From assembly GCA_000721375.1 (NCBI GenBank), contig JOGW01000005.1, positions 361,622 to 425,621 on the forward strand: 64,000 nt of DNA, read 5' to 3'. The stretch comes from Streptomyces sp. NRRL B-3428. GTDB lineage: Bacteria; Actinomycetota; Actinomycetes; Streptomycetales; Streptomycetaceae. A program made the translations under genes and the position numbers. Of the stretch, positions 55,584 through 63,672 are shown piece by piece; the first letter of the stretch is position 1; every line of letters starts with the position of its first letter. Under the pieces are notes generated by a model. It worked only from the letters and a program-made list of their open reading frames with translations, was not told the DNA's origin and ran no database searches.

Positions 55584-55735
55584 GCGAGTCCGCCCCGCCC
55601 CTGATCCGTCCACCAAGGCAACCGGCGGCGAATTCGAAGGAATCCTCAAAAGGAGAATGCTTCAAGAATAGTGCCGGGGGCGGGCGCGGGCGCCGATGGG
55701 TCGTGAGGTTTCGCCGGCGTCGTGGGCAGTGGCCG

Positions 55736-55779
55736 AGCAGCGGGTGAGCAGCGGGTGAGCATCAGCTGAGCAGCGGGAA
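55736..55779. repeat. 11-bp tandem repeats upstream of thyA
   Basis: Units AGCAGCGGGTG (55736-55746 and 55747-55757), AGCATCAGCTG (55758-55768) and AGCAGCGGGAA (55769-55779): four 11-bp units in perfect register, about one helical turn each, ending about 50 bp before the thyA -10 box. Confidence 0.8.
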
Positions 55780-55829
55780 CGCGGCGGGCGCCGGCAGCGC
55801 CCTGGACGCGTCCACGTCTCATGGCCCAG

Positions 55830-55835
55830 TAGACT
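55830..55835 (+). promoter_or_regulatory. Leaderless -10 box for thyA
   Basis: TAGACT, 8 bases before the GTG at 55844, with no ribosome binding site. Confidence 0.7.
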
Positions 55836-55843
55836 CGACCCCC

Positions 55844-56641
55844 GTGGCGGACACCCAGTACGAAGACCTGTTGCGGCTTGCACTCACCTCCGGGACGGCC
55901 AAGGCCGACCGGACCGGCACCGGTACCCGGAGTGTCTTCGGACACCAACTGCGCTATGACCTTTCGCAGGGGTTCCCGCTGATCACCACCAAGAAGGTGC
56001 ATCTCAAGTCGATCGTGTACGAGCTCCTGTGGTTCCTGCGCGGCGACGCGAACGTCCGCTGGCTCCAGGAGCACGGCGTGACCATCTGGGACGAGTGGGC
56101 CGATGAGAACGGCGACCTCGGACCGGTCTACGGCGCGCAGTGGCGCTCCTGGCCCACCCCTGACGGCGGGCACATCGACCAGATCAGCGAGGTCCTCGAG
56201 ACCCTCCGCCGTGACCCCGACTCCCGCCGGATGATCGTCTCCGCGTGGAACGTGGCCGAGCTCTCCAAGATGGCGCTCGCCCCGTGCCACGCCTTCTTCC
56301 AGTTCTACGTCGCGGACGGCAGGCTCTCCTGCCAGCTCTACCAGCGCAGCGCCGACCTGTTCCTCGGCGTCCCGTTCAACATCGCGAGCTACGCCCTGCT
56401 CACGCACATGGTCGCTCAGCAGACCGGTCTCGAACCCGGTGACTTCATCTGGACCGGCGGCGACTGCCACATCTACGACAACCACGTCGAGCAGGTCACC
56501 GAGCAGCTCTCGCGCACGCCGTACGAGTTCCCGAAGCTCCAGCTGCGCGCCGCGGACTCGCTCTTCGACTACGCGTACGGCGATGTGGAGATCCTCGACT
56601 ACCGGCACCACCCGGCGATCAAGGCTCCGGTGGCGGTGTGA
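55844..56641 (+). CDS. thyA: Thymidylate synthase
   Basis: 265 residues, the standard bacterial length. It converts dUMP to dTMP with methylenetetrahydrofolate. The catalytic Cys148 sits in [12 protein letters not shown]; other signatures are [76 protein letters not shown] and [10 protein letters not shown]. It starts at a GTG just after a leaderless promoter, and its stop overlaps the folA GTG (GTGA), coupling the two genes of one pathway: dihydrofolate made by ThyA is recycled by FolA. Confidence 0.97.
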   Translation: MADTQYEDLLRLALTSGTAKADRTGTGTRSVFGHQLRYDLSQGFPLITTKKVHLKSIVYELLWFLRGDANVRWLQEHGVTIWDEWADENGDLGPVYGAQWRSWPTPDGGHIDQISEVLETLRRDPDSRRMIVSAWNVAELSKMALAPCHAFFQFYVADGRLSCQLYQRSADLFLGVPFNIASYALLTHMVAQQTGLEPGDFIWTGGDCHIYDNHVEQVTEQLSRTPYEFPKLQLRAADSLFDYAYGDVEILDYRHHPAIKAPVAV

Positions 56642-57153
56642 CGGACGGGCTGAAGGTCGGGCTCATCTGGGCGCAGACCCTCGACGGCGTGATCGGCGCG
56701 GGCAACACCATCCCCTGGCGGCTGCCCGAGGACCTGGCGCACTTCAAGGCGACCACCCTCGGCCATCCCGTGGTGATGGGGCGCAAGACCTGGGACTCGC
56801 TGCCGCCCCGCTTCCGCCCGCTGTCCGGCCGGCGCAACATCGTGGTCACCCGTGATGCGGCGTGGACGGCCGAGGGCGCAGAGCGAGCCGGGTCCGTGGC
56901 CGAGGCCCTTGAGCTCGCGGGCAAACCCTTCGAGTCCACTGCCCCGAGCGAGATCTGGGTGATCGGCGGCGGTGAGATCTACCGGGCCGCCATGGAGTAC
57001 GCCTCGATGCTCTCGGTGACCGAGATCGACTTGGCGGTGGAGGGCGACACTTTCGCTCCCGTGCCGGACGCGACGTGGCAGGTGAGCGAGGGCGGGGGCT
57101 GGCAGTCGGCGAAGTCCGGCCTGCGCTACCGCTTTCGCATGTACGCCCGCTGA
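56638..57153 (+). CDS. folA: Dihydrofolate reductase
   Basis: 171 residues. [20 protein letters not shown], then [20 protein letters not shown], the NADPH site [10 protein letters not shown], the late [13 protein letters not shown] and the active-site Glu/Asp region match bacterial DHFR. It reduces dihydrofolate to tetrahydrofolate using NADPH. The GTG overlaps the thyA stop by 4 bases. Its last six codons are the first unit of an 18-bp tandem repeat that continues past the stop; each unit carries a further in-frame stop. Confidence 0.95.
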   Translation: MTDGLKVGLIWAQTLDGVIGAGNTIPWRLPEDLAHFKATTLGHPVVMGRKTWDSLPPRFRPLSGRRNIVVTRDAAWTAEGAERAGSVAEALELAGKPFESTAPSEIWVIGGGEIYRAAMEYASMLSVTEIDLAVEGDTFAPVPDATWQVSEGGGWQSAKSGLRYRFRMYAR

Positions 57154-57201
57154 CGCATGTACGCCAGCTGACGGACGTATGCCCGCTGACGGACGTATGC
57201 C
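57136..57201 (+). repeat. 18-bp tandem repeats spanning the folA stop codon
   Basis: Units 57136-57153 (CGCATGTACGCCCGCTGA), 57154-57171 and 57172-57189, then a partial unit to 57201. Unit 1 is the end of folA; each unit ends with an in-frame TGA. The copies drift slightly (one to three substitutions), so the expansion is not very recent. Confidence 0.9.
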
Positions 57202-57240
57202 GAAGGGCCGCGAGCAGAGTGCCGCTCGCGGCCCTTCGGC
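57199..57240. terminator. Bidirectional terminator between folA and lutC
   Basis: CCGAAGGGCCGCGAGC (57200-57215) pairs perfectly with 57224-57239 around an 8-base loop, plus one flanking G-C pair. It serves two convergent operons. Confidence 0.93.
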
Positions 57241-57254
57241 TTGCCGGCGCCAGG

Positions 57255-57887
57255 CTAGGCGTCCAATACCAGGACGACCTCCAGCGTGCGCGGTCCGTGC
57301 ACACCCTCGACCCGGTCCAGCTCGATGTCGCTGGTGGCGGACGGCCCGGAGATCCAGGTCAACGGGCGGGTGGGGTCGAGGAGTTCGATCGCCTGCGGGA
57401 TCGAGTCGACCACCTGCTCCGGTGCGCGGACGACGCACACATGGTGGTCGGGGACGAGGGTGATACGGCGGCGCCCCTGGGCCGGTCCGCCGTCCAGGAC
57501 GATCGTGCCGGTCTCGGCCACGGCGAGGGCGCAGCCGGTGACGACGCTGTCGACGGAGTCGAGAGCGTGCGGGGTGTCGTCCCTGTGGTCGGGCAGCAGT
57601 TCCGCGTCCGTGCCGGCCAGCCAGTCGGCGGGCAATCCGTCGGGCACGACCACGCGACGGCCGCCGAGCAGTCCGCCGAGCAGGGCGGGCAGTCCCGTGG
57701 TGTCGGTGCGGTGCACGAGAGCCCGGTAGTCGGCGAGGTTCTCGGCGAGCAGGTCGGCGGTTTCCACAGGGGTCCGTGAGCCGTGGACCCGCAGATAGGT
57801 GCGGTCGACCGCCGAGTCGTACGGTTCGGCGGGCTGGTCGGCGACCGCTTGGCGCACCCGCGCGAGGATCAGGTCTCTGCTGTTCAC
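57255..57887 (-). CDS. lutC: L-lactate utilization protein LutC
   Basis: 210 residues of the LUD (YkgG/LutC) family. From the GTG at 57887 behind AGAGGGG: NSRDLILARVRQAV, PVETADLLAENLADY, RVVVPDGLPADWL and the core VVTGCALAVAETGTIVLDGG then PAQGRRRITLVPDHHVCVVR, ending ISGPSATSDIELDRVEGVHG with GPRTLEVVLV. LutC is a subunit of the LutABC lactate-oxidising complex. The GTG overlaps the lutB stop (GTGA). Its own frame is intact although lutB is broken. Confidence 0.9.
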   Translation of the reverse strand: MNSRDLILARVRQAVADQPAEPYDSAVDRTYLRVHGSRTPVETADLLAENLADYRALVHRTDTTGLPALLGGLLGGRRVVVPDGLPADWLAGTDAELLPDHRDDTPHALDSVDSVVTGCALAVAETGTIVLDGGPAQGRRRITLVPDHHVCVVRAPEQVVDSIPQAIELLDPTRPLTWISGPSATSDIELDRVEGVHGPRTLEVVLVLDA

Positions 57888-59246
57888 TTCGAGCCCCTCT
57901 GTCCACCGTCGGTGCGCTGCCACCAGTCGCGGAACGACTCCGCGGGCACCTTCGGCAGATCCCGCGTGTCCGACCAGGCCCGGCCCGGACCGGGCAGCTT
58001 GCGCGGATGCAGACGGCGGGTGCGGGAGGCGAGGCGCTGGCCGGTGCGCAGGACGCCGGGCCGGCCGAAGGCCCAGGCCGCGGCTCGCATGGCGGCCCGC
58101 TCGGCGGCATGGCCCTTCGCGGGCTGCACCGTGATCTTCACGCCGTTGCGTACGACCTCACGGCCCTGGACCACCCGCTCGCGCAGGTGGACGAGCACCT
58201 CGGGGATGTCGATCGCGACCGGACACACCTCGTAGCAGGCGCCGCAGAGCGAGGATGCGTACGGCAGGGAAGCGTCGATCTCGCTTGCCGTACCGCGCAG
58301 TTGGGGCGTGAGGATCGCGCCGATCGGTCCGGGGTAGACGGACCCGTACGCGTGTCCGCCGGCGCGTTCGTAGACCGGGCAGACGTTGAGGCAGGCCGAG
58401 CAGCGGATGCAGCGCAGCGCTTGGCGGCCGACCTCGTCGGGAGCGGGGGAGTGTCTGGAGGAACACTTCGAGGTCGCGCCAGGTGGGCACGATCTTCTCG
58501 ATCCCGACCACCGAGATCAGCGTCTCGGGCAGCGTCAGGCACATGCGTCCATTGCCCTCCGACTCCACGACCACGAGCGTCCCGGTCTCGGCGACCATGA
58601 AGTTGGCGCCGGAGATGCCGACCTTGGCGCGTAGGAACTTCTCGCGCAGGTGAAGGCGTGCGGCTTCCGCGAGTTCGGCGGGGGTGTCTTCGAGGCCGTC
58701 GGGGGCGGGGCGTCCCCAACTGGTCATCTCGCGGCGGAAGATGTCGCGGATCTCGCCGCGGTTGCGGTGGATGGCGGGGACGAGGATGTGGGAGGGGCGG
58801 TCGTTGCCGAGCTGCACGATGAGTTCGGCGAGATCCGTCTCGTACGCGCGGATGCCGGCTGCTTCGAGGGCCTCGTTGAGGCCGGTCTCCTGGGTGGCCA
58901 TCGACTTGACCTTGACGACCTCGTTCTCGCCCGTGGCTCGGACCAGGTCGGTCACGATGCGGTTGGCGTCGTCGGCGTCGATTGCCCAGTGCACCGTGCC
59001 GCCCGCCGCGGTGACGGAGGCCTCCAACTGCAGCAGATACGTGTCGAGATGACGCAGCGTGTGGTCCTTGATCTGCTTGCCGGCCTCGCGCAGCTGCATC
59101 CAGTCGTCGAGTTCGGCCACCGCCTTCGCGCGCTTGTCGCGGATGGTGTGCGTGGCGTGCCGCAGATTGCCGCGCAGTTTCTGGTCCTGGGTGGACAAGG
59201 CAGCGGACTTCGGGAAAGCCGGCATACCGACGAATGTTCCGCTCAT
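57884..59246 (-). pseudogene. lutB: Disrupted lutB (iron-sulfur lactate-oxidation subunit)
   Basis: From the ATG at 59246 the frame encodes a normal LutB N-terminus (MSGTFVGMPAFPKSAALSTQ ... MCLTLPETLISVVGIEKIVP, TWRDLEVFLQTLPRS) and is then lost near 58438-58450. The C-terminus resumes in another frame: DEVGRQALRCIRCSACLNVC, PVYERAGGHAYGSVYPGPIG, LCGACYEVCPVAIDIP, with both 4Fe-4S Cys clusters, and runs to a stop at 57884. In complete LutB proteins about 35-40 residues (usually including an NPYTS..TGV segment and LLDNGRT) separate those parts, so this looks like a deletion of somewhat over 100 bases that also shifts the frame. Flanking genes lutA and lutC are intact and coupled by 4-base overlaps. 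Confidence 0.85.
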
Positions 59247-60007
59247 CGCGCGGGGTCCTCCTTCGTGCTCGCGAGGATCTCCGCGATGTGGACCGGCCGC
59301 ATGCCGGTGTGCAGGCGCGTCATCGTGCCACCGATGTTTATCAGACAGGAGTTGTCGGCGGCGCACAGCACATCGGCGCCGGTCGAGACCGCGTTGGCGA
59401 CCTTGTCCGCGCCCATGGCCGCGGAGACGGCCGCGTTCTTGACGGCGAAGGTGCCGCCGAAACCGCAGCACTCCTCGGCGCCGGGCAGCTCGACCAGTTC
59501 AAGTCCCTCGACGGCTTGCAGGAGTTGATACGGACGGCCGCCGAGCCCCAGGCTGCGCAGTCCGTGGCAGGTGGGGTGGTAGGTCACCTTCTGCGGGAAG
59601 TACGCGCCGACATCCGTCACGCCGAGGACGTCCACCAGGAACTCGGTGAGCTCGTAAGTCTTCGGTACGACGGACGCCACGGCCTCGGCGAGCGCGCTCC
59701 CGCGGCCCTCCGCCCGGGCGCGGTCACCCATCCTCGGGTAGAGCTCGCGCACCATCGCGCCGCAGGAGCCGGACGGGGTCACGATCGCGTCGTAGCCGGC
59801 GAACACCTCGGCGTAGCGCTGGGCGAGAGGCTCCGCCTGGTGGCGGTAGCCGGTGTTGTAGTGCGGCTGGCCGCAGCAGGTCTGGCCCATCGGGAAGTCG
59901 ACGTCCACGCCGAGGCGGGCGAGGAGTCGCACCACCGCACGTCCTGTGCCGGGGTAGAGCGTGTCGTTCACGCACGTCAGGAAGAGCGCCACGCGCATCG
60001 CGCTCAC
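59243..60007 (-). CDS. lutA: L-lactate utilization protein LutA
   Basis: 254 residues, the CCG-domain (GlcF/heterodisulfide-reductase-like) subunit. VALFLTCVNDTLYPGTGRAV opens it; Cys motifs are QTCCGQPHYN, PSGSCGAMV, YHPTCHGLRSLG, AEECCGFGGTFAVKN and AADNSCLINIGG. With LutB and LutC it oxidises L-lactate to pyruvate. Start: the GTG at 60007 overlaps the rhaB stop (GTGA); an ATG three codons on is the alternative. It overlaps lutB by 4 bases. Confidence 0.92.
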   Translation of the reverse strand: MSAMRVALFLTCVNDTLYPGTGRAVVRLLARLGVDVDFPMGQTCCGQPHYNTGYRHQAEPLAQRYAEVFAGYDAIVTPSGSCGAMVRELYPRMGDRARAEGRGSALAEAVASVVPKTYELTEFLVDVLGVTDVGAYFPQKVTYHPTCHGLRSLGLGGRPYQLLQAVEGLELVELPGAEECCGFGGTFAVKNAAVSAAMGADKVANAVSTGADVLCAADNSCLINIGGTMTRLHTGMRPVHIAEILASTKEDPAR

Positions 60008-61470
60008 ACCGTCCCGAGCCGGTCGGCGGCGCGGTCCCAGACGGCCCGGTCACCGGACGGCTCGTACCGCGTCAACTGCTGCGTGGCACGCAGGAGTCGG
60101 CGCATGTCGTCGCGGTCGCCGACCAGGCCCCGCGTACGCGCCTGGACCAAGGTGTTGCCGAGGGCGGCGGCCTCGGCGGGGCCCGCCACCACCGGTAGCC
60201 CGAGCGCATCGGCTGTCAGTTGGCACAGCAGCGCGTTGCGGGCGGCGCCGCCGACGACGTACACCACGTCCACGGACCGGCCGGACAGGCGCTGCGCGTC
60301 CTCGACCGTGCGGCGGTGGGCTAGGGCGAGGGAGTCGAGGATGCAACGGGTGATAGCGGCGGGGGAGTCGGGCACAGGCTGGCCCGTGGCCCGGCAGACC
60401 TCGGCGATACGGTGCGGCATGCGGCCCGGCGCGATGAACGCGGGATCACCGGCGTCCACGACCGAGCGCCGCGCGGGCAGCGCGGCGGCTTTGTGCAGCA
60501 GCGATACGAGATCGGGGTCGTCCCACTCGCGCATGCACTCCTGGAGCAGCCACAGGCCCATGACATTGCGCAGGTAGCGCACGGTGCGGTCGAGGCCCAG
60601 TTCATTGGTGAAGTTGGCGCGACGGCTGTCCTCGGTGAGCACCGGAGCGTCGAGTTCGAGGCCGACCAGGGACCACGTGCCCGTACAGATATAGGCGAAG
60701 TTCTCGCCGGCGCCCGCCGGTACGCCGGCCACCGCGGACGCCGTGTCGTGCGAGCCGACCGCCGTGACGGGGATGTCTCCGTCCAGACCGGTCTCGTCGA
60801 GCACGGAGGGAAGCAGTAGCCCCGCGTGATCGCCGGGGTGGCGCAGGGGCGGGAAGAGACCGAGATCGATGCCGAGCGCGTCCGCCACCTCAAGGGACCA
60901 GCTGCCGGTACGGGGATCGATGAGCTGGGTGGTGGAGGCGTTGGTGAGCTCCGTGCCCTGCTCGCCGGTCAGCCAGTACGAGATCAGGTCCGGTATCAGC
61001 AGGAGTTGGTGTGCCGCGTCCAGTGCGGGCGTGCCGCGCGCGGCCATCAGTTGGTAGACCGTGTTGAACGGCAGCGTCTGCAGGCCGGTCGCCCCGTAGA
61101 GCCTGTTCGGGGCGATCTTCGTGGCGGCGAGGTCCGCCATTCCCGCGGTGCGCTCGTCGCGATAGTGGACGGGGTTGCCGATGAGTGCCCCGTCGCCGTC
61201 GAGCAGTCCGTAGTCCACGGCCCAGGAATCGATACCGACACTCGCCGGACGGCCCGCGCGTTCTCCCACGGCGCGCAGACCGTCGAGCACTCCCCGGTAC
61301 AGGCCGAGGATGTCCCAGTGCAGGGTGGCGCCGGTACGTACCGGACGGTTGGGGAAGCGGTGCACCTCGTCGAGTGCCAGCTCCCCTGGGCCGACCCGGC
61401 CGGCCATGACGCGTCCGCTGGAGGCGCCCAGGTCGACGGCGGCGAAGGTGGCGGGTGGTGGCAGGGGCAC
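60004..61470 (-). CDS. rhaB: L-rhamnulokinase
   Basis: 488 residues of the FGGY kinase family, RhaB subgroup. VDLGASSGRVMAG opens the first actin-like lobe; ASVGIDSWAVDYGLLDGDG and VHYRDERTAGM hold the substrate-side Asp; VTAVGSHDTASAVAGVPAG and AYICTGTWSLVGLELD are typical of rhamnulokinases. VVGGAARNALLCQL is the second phosphate site. It phosphorylates L-rhamnulose at C1 using ATP. The GTG follows GAGGA. It lies 84 bases after the aldolase-dehydrogenase gene and overlaps lutA. Confidence 0.93.
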   Translation of the reverse strand: MPLPPPATFAAVDLGASSGRVMAGRVGPGELALDEVHRFPNRPVRTGATLHWDILGLYRGVLDGLRAVGERAGRPASVGIDSWAVDYGLLDGDGALIGNPVHYRDERTAGMADLAATKIAPNRLYGATGLQTLPFNTVYQLMAARGTPALDAAHQLLLIPDLISYWLTGEQGTELTNASTTQLIDPRTGSWSLEVADALGIDLGLFPPLRHPGDHAGLLLPSVLDETGLDGDIPVTAVGSHDTASAVAGVPAGAGENFAYICTGTWSLVGLELDAPVLTEDSRRANFTNELGLDRTVRYLRNVMGLWLLQECMREWDDPDLVSLLHKAAALPARRSVVDAGDPAFIAPGRMPHRIAEVCRATGQPVPDSPAAITRCILDSLALAHRRTVEDAQRLSGRSVDVVYVVGGAARNALLCQLTADALGLPVVAGPAEAAALGNTLVQARTRGLVGDRDDMRRLLRATQQLTRYEPSGDRAVWDRAADRLGTV

Positions 61471-61554
61471 GGGGTCCTCGGTCGGGTGTGAGTAGGAAGG
61501 CGCTGGGCGGGGGTGCGGTGTGCGCCGCCCAGCGCCGGTCTGACGGTGTGCCGG

Positions 61555-63600
61555 TCAGCGCAGGAAGGCGGCCGCGACCCCCGCGTCCACGGGAATGTGC
61601 AGACCGGTGGTGTGGCTCAAGTCCCCGCCGGTCAGCGCGAACACCGCGTTCGCCACATGCTCGGGCAGCACCTCGCGCTTGAGCAGGGTCCGCTGCGCGT
61701 AGAACTCGCCGAGCTTCTCCTCCTCGACCCCGTACACCGCGGCACGCTTGGCACCCCAGCCGCCGGCGAAGATGCCCGAACCGCGTACCACGCCGTCGGG
61801 GTTCACGCCGTTGACGCGGATCCCGTGCTCTCCCAACTCGGCTGCAAGCAGGCGTACTTGGTGGGCCTGGTCGGCCTTGGTGGCGGAGTAGGCGATGTTG
61901 TTGGGACCGGCGAAGACCGCATTCTTGGACGCGATGTAGACGATGTCGCCGCCCAGGCCCTGAGCCTGCATGACGCGTGCGGCCTCCCGGGAGACCAGGA
62001 AGGAGCCGCGGGCCATGATGTCGTGCTGCAGATCCCAGTCGCGGGCCGTCGTCTCCAGGAGCGGCTTGGAGACCGAGATGCCCGCGTTGTTGACGACGAG
62101 GTCCACTCCGCCGAAGGCGAGCGCCGCCTCGGCGAAGGCCGCCTCGATCTGCTGCTCCGAGGTCACGTCCACGGTCACGGCGATCGCCTTGTCCGGGCCG
62201 CCCAGTTCCTCGGTCACGGCGGCCGCGTTCTCGGAGTTGAGGTCGGCCACCACGACGCAGGCGCCCTCGGCGACCAGGCGGTGCGCGATCGCCTTGCCGA
62301 TGCCCGAACCGGCACCCGTCACCAGGGCGATACGGGTGGCCAGCGGCTTGGGCGCCGGCATCCGGCGCAGCTTGGCCTCCTCCAGCTCCCAGTACTCGAT
62401 ACGGAACTTCTCCGACTCCTCGATGGGGGAGTAGGAGGACACCGCCTCGGCGCCCCGCATCACGTTGATCGCGTTGACGTAAAACTCGCCCGCCACCCGA
62501 GCGGTCTGCTTGTCCTTGCCGAAGCTGAACATGCCGACCCCGGGCACCAGCACGACGGCCGGGTCCGCGCCGCGCATCGCGGGCGAGTTCTCGTCGGCGT
62601 ACTGCTCGTAGTAGGCGCGGTAGTCCTCGCGGTACGCGGCGTGCAGCTCCTTGAGCCGGGAGATCGCGTCCTCGAGCCCGGCCGTCGGCGGCAGGTCGAG
62701 GACCAGCGGACGTACCTTCGTACGCAGGAAGTGGTCCGGGCAGGACGTGCCGAGGGACGCGAGGCGGGGGTGCTCGGCGCGGGAGAGGAAGTCGAGGACG
62801 GCCTCGGAGTCGGTGAAGTGGCCGATCTGCGCGCGGTCCTGGGAGGCGATCGCGCGGATGTGGGGGGCGAGTGCGGCGGCCCGTGCACGGCGCTCGTTCT
62901 CGGGCAGCGGCTCGTATCCGTCGAGCACCGGACCGAAAGGCTCCGCCTTGCCGCGCTCGGCGAGGAAGGCCTCGGCGGTCCGGATGATGTGCAGCGAGTT
63001 GCGCTCGCACTCCTCGGACGTGTCGCCCCAGGCGGTGATGCCGTGGCCGCCGAGTATGCAGCCGATCGCCTGCGGGTTGGCCTTCTTGACCTCGGCGATG
63101 TCCAGGCCGAGCTGGAACCCGGGCCGTCGCCACGGCACCCACACCACCGAGTCGCCGAAGCACTCGGAGGTCAGCTTCTCGCCGTCCGTGGCACAGGCGA
63201 GCGCGATACCCGAGTCGGGGTGCAGATGGTCGACGTGCGCGGCCTCGACGAGTCCGTGCATCGCGGTGTCGATCGACGGGGCGGCGCCGCCTTTGCCGTG
63301 CAGGCAGTAGTCGAACGCGGCGACCATCTCGTCCTCGCGCTCGACGCCTGGGTAGACCGCGGTGAGCGCCCGCATCCGGTCGAGCCGCAGCACCGCAAGG
63401 CCTTCGGCCCTGAGCGTGCCGAGGTCGCCTCCCGAGCCCTTGACCCACATCAGCTCGACCTCGTCGCCCGTGACCGGATCGGCGACGCTGCCCTTGGCGG
63501 AGGCGTTGCCCCCGGCGTAGTTGGTGTTGCGCGCATCGGCGCCGAGGCGGTGCGAGCGCGCGAGCAGCGCCTGCGCCGCAGGGTGCGGGGGGTGAGACAT
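61555..63600 (-). CDS. rhaEW: Bifunctional rhamnulose-1-phosphate aldolase / lactaldehyde dehydrogenase
   Basis: 681 residues with two enzymes in one chain. Residues about 15-260 are a class II aldolase/adducin domain (NTNYAGGNASAKGSV, zinc-binding His in VDHLHPDSGIAL and ILGGHGITAWGD). Residues about 425-680 are an SDR domain (VTGAGSGIGKAIAHRL, VVNNAGISVSKP, AYSATKADQAHQVRLLAAEL, VNGVNPDGVV). This fusion is known as RhaEW (YuxG-like): it splits L-rhamnulose-1-phosphate to DHAP and L-lactaldehyde, and the SDR part oxidises lactaldehyde to L-lactate. That product explains the lut genes downstream. Confidence 0.93.
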   Translation of the reverse strand: MSHPPHPAAQALLARSHRLGADARNTNYAGGNASAKGSVADPVTGDEVELMWVKGSGGDLGTLRAEGLAVLRLDRMRALTAVYPGVEREDEMVAAFDYCLHGKGGAAPSIDTAMHGLVEAAHVDHLHPDSGIALACATDGEKLTSECFGDSVVWVPWRRPGFQLGLDIAEVKKANPQAIGCILGGHGITAWGDTSEECERNSLHIIRTAEAFLAERGKAEPFGPVLDGYEPLPENERRARAAALAPHIRAIASQDRAQIGHFTDSEAVLDFLSRAEHPRLASLGTSCPDHFLRTKVRPLVLDLPPTAGLEDAISRLKELHAAYREDYRAYYEQYADENSPAMRGADPAVVLVPGVGMFSFGKDKQTARVAGEFYVNAINVMRGAEAVSSYSPIEESEKFRIEYWELEEAKLRRMPAPKPLATRIALVTGAGSGIGKAIAHRLVAEGACVVVADLNSENAAAVTEELGGPDKAIAVTVDVTSEQQIEAAFAEAALAFGGVDLVVNNAGISVSKPLLETTARDWDLQHDIMARGSFLVSREAARVMQAQGLGGDIVYIASKNAVFAGPNNIAYSATKADQAHQVRLLAAELGEHGIRVNGVNPDGVVRGSGIFAGGWGAKRAAVYGVEEEKLGEFYAQRTLLKREVLPEHVANAVFALTGGDLSHTTGLHIPVDAGVAAAFLR

Positions 63601-63672
63601 GTCGATTCCTCGGAGGTTCGGCGGGCTGCCGGCGAGTTCGCGACGACAGCGGTGATACGGGGATGGGGGAGC

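Noticed and set aside
58158..59471. Treating the 437-codon minus-strand frame as an intact LutB
   Set aside because: After TLPRS the residues are an Arg-rich frameshifted translation; the true C-terminus with iron-sulfur Cys motifs lies in another frame.
60890..63448. An 852-codon minus-strand open frame overlapping rhaEW and rhaB
   Set aside because: Arg/Gly-rich shifted frame of the two real genes; no motifs.
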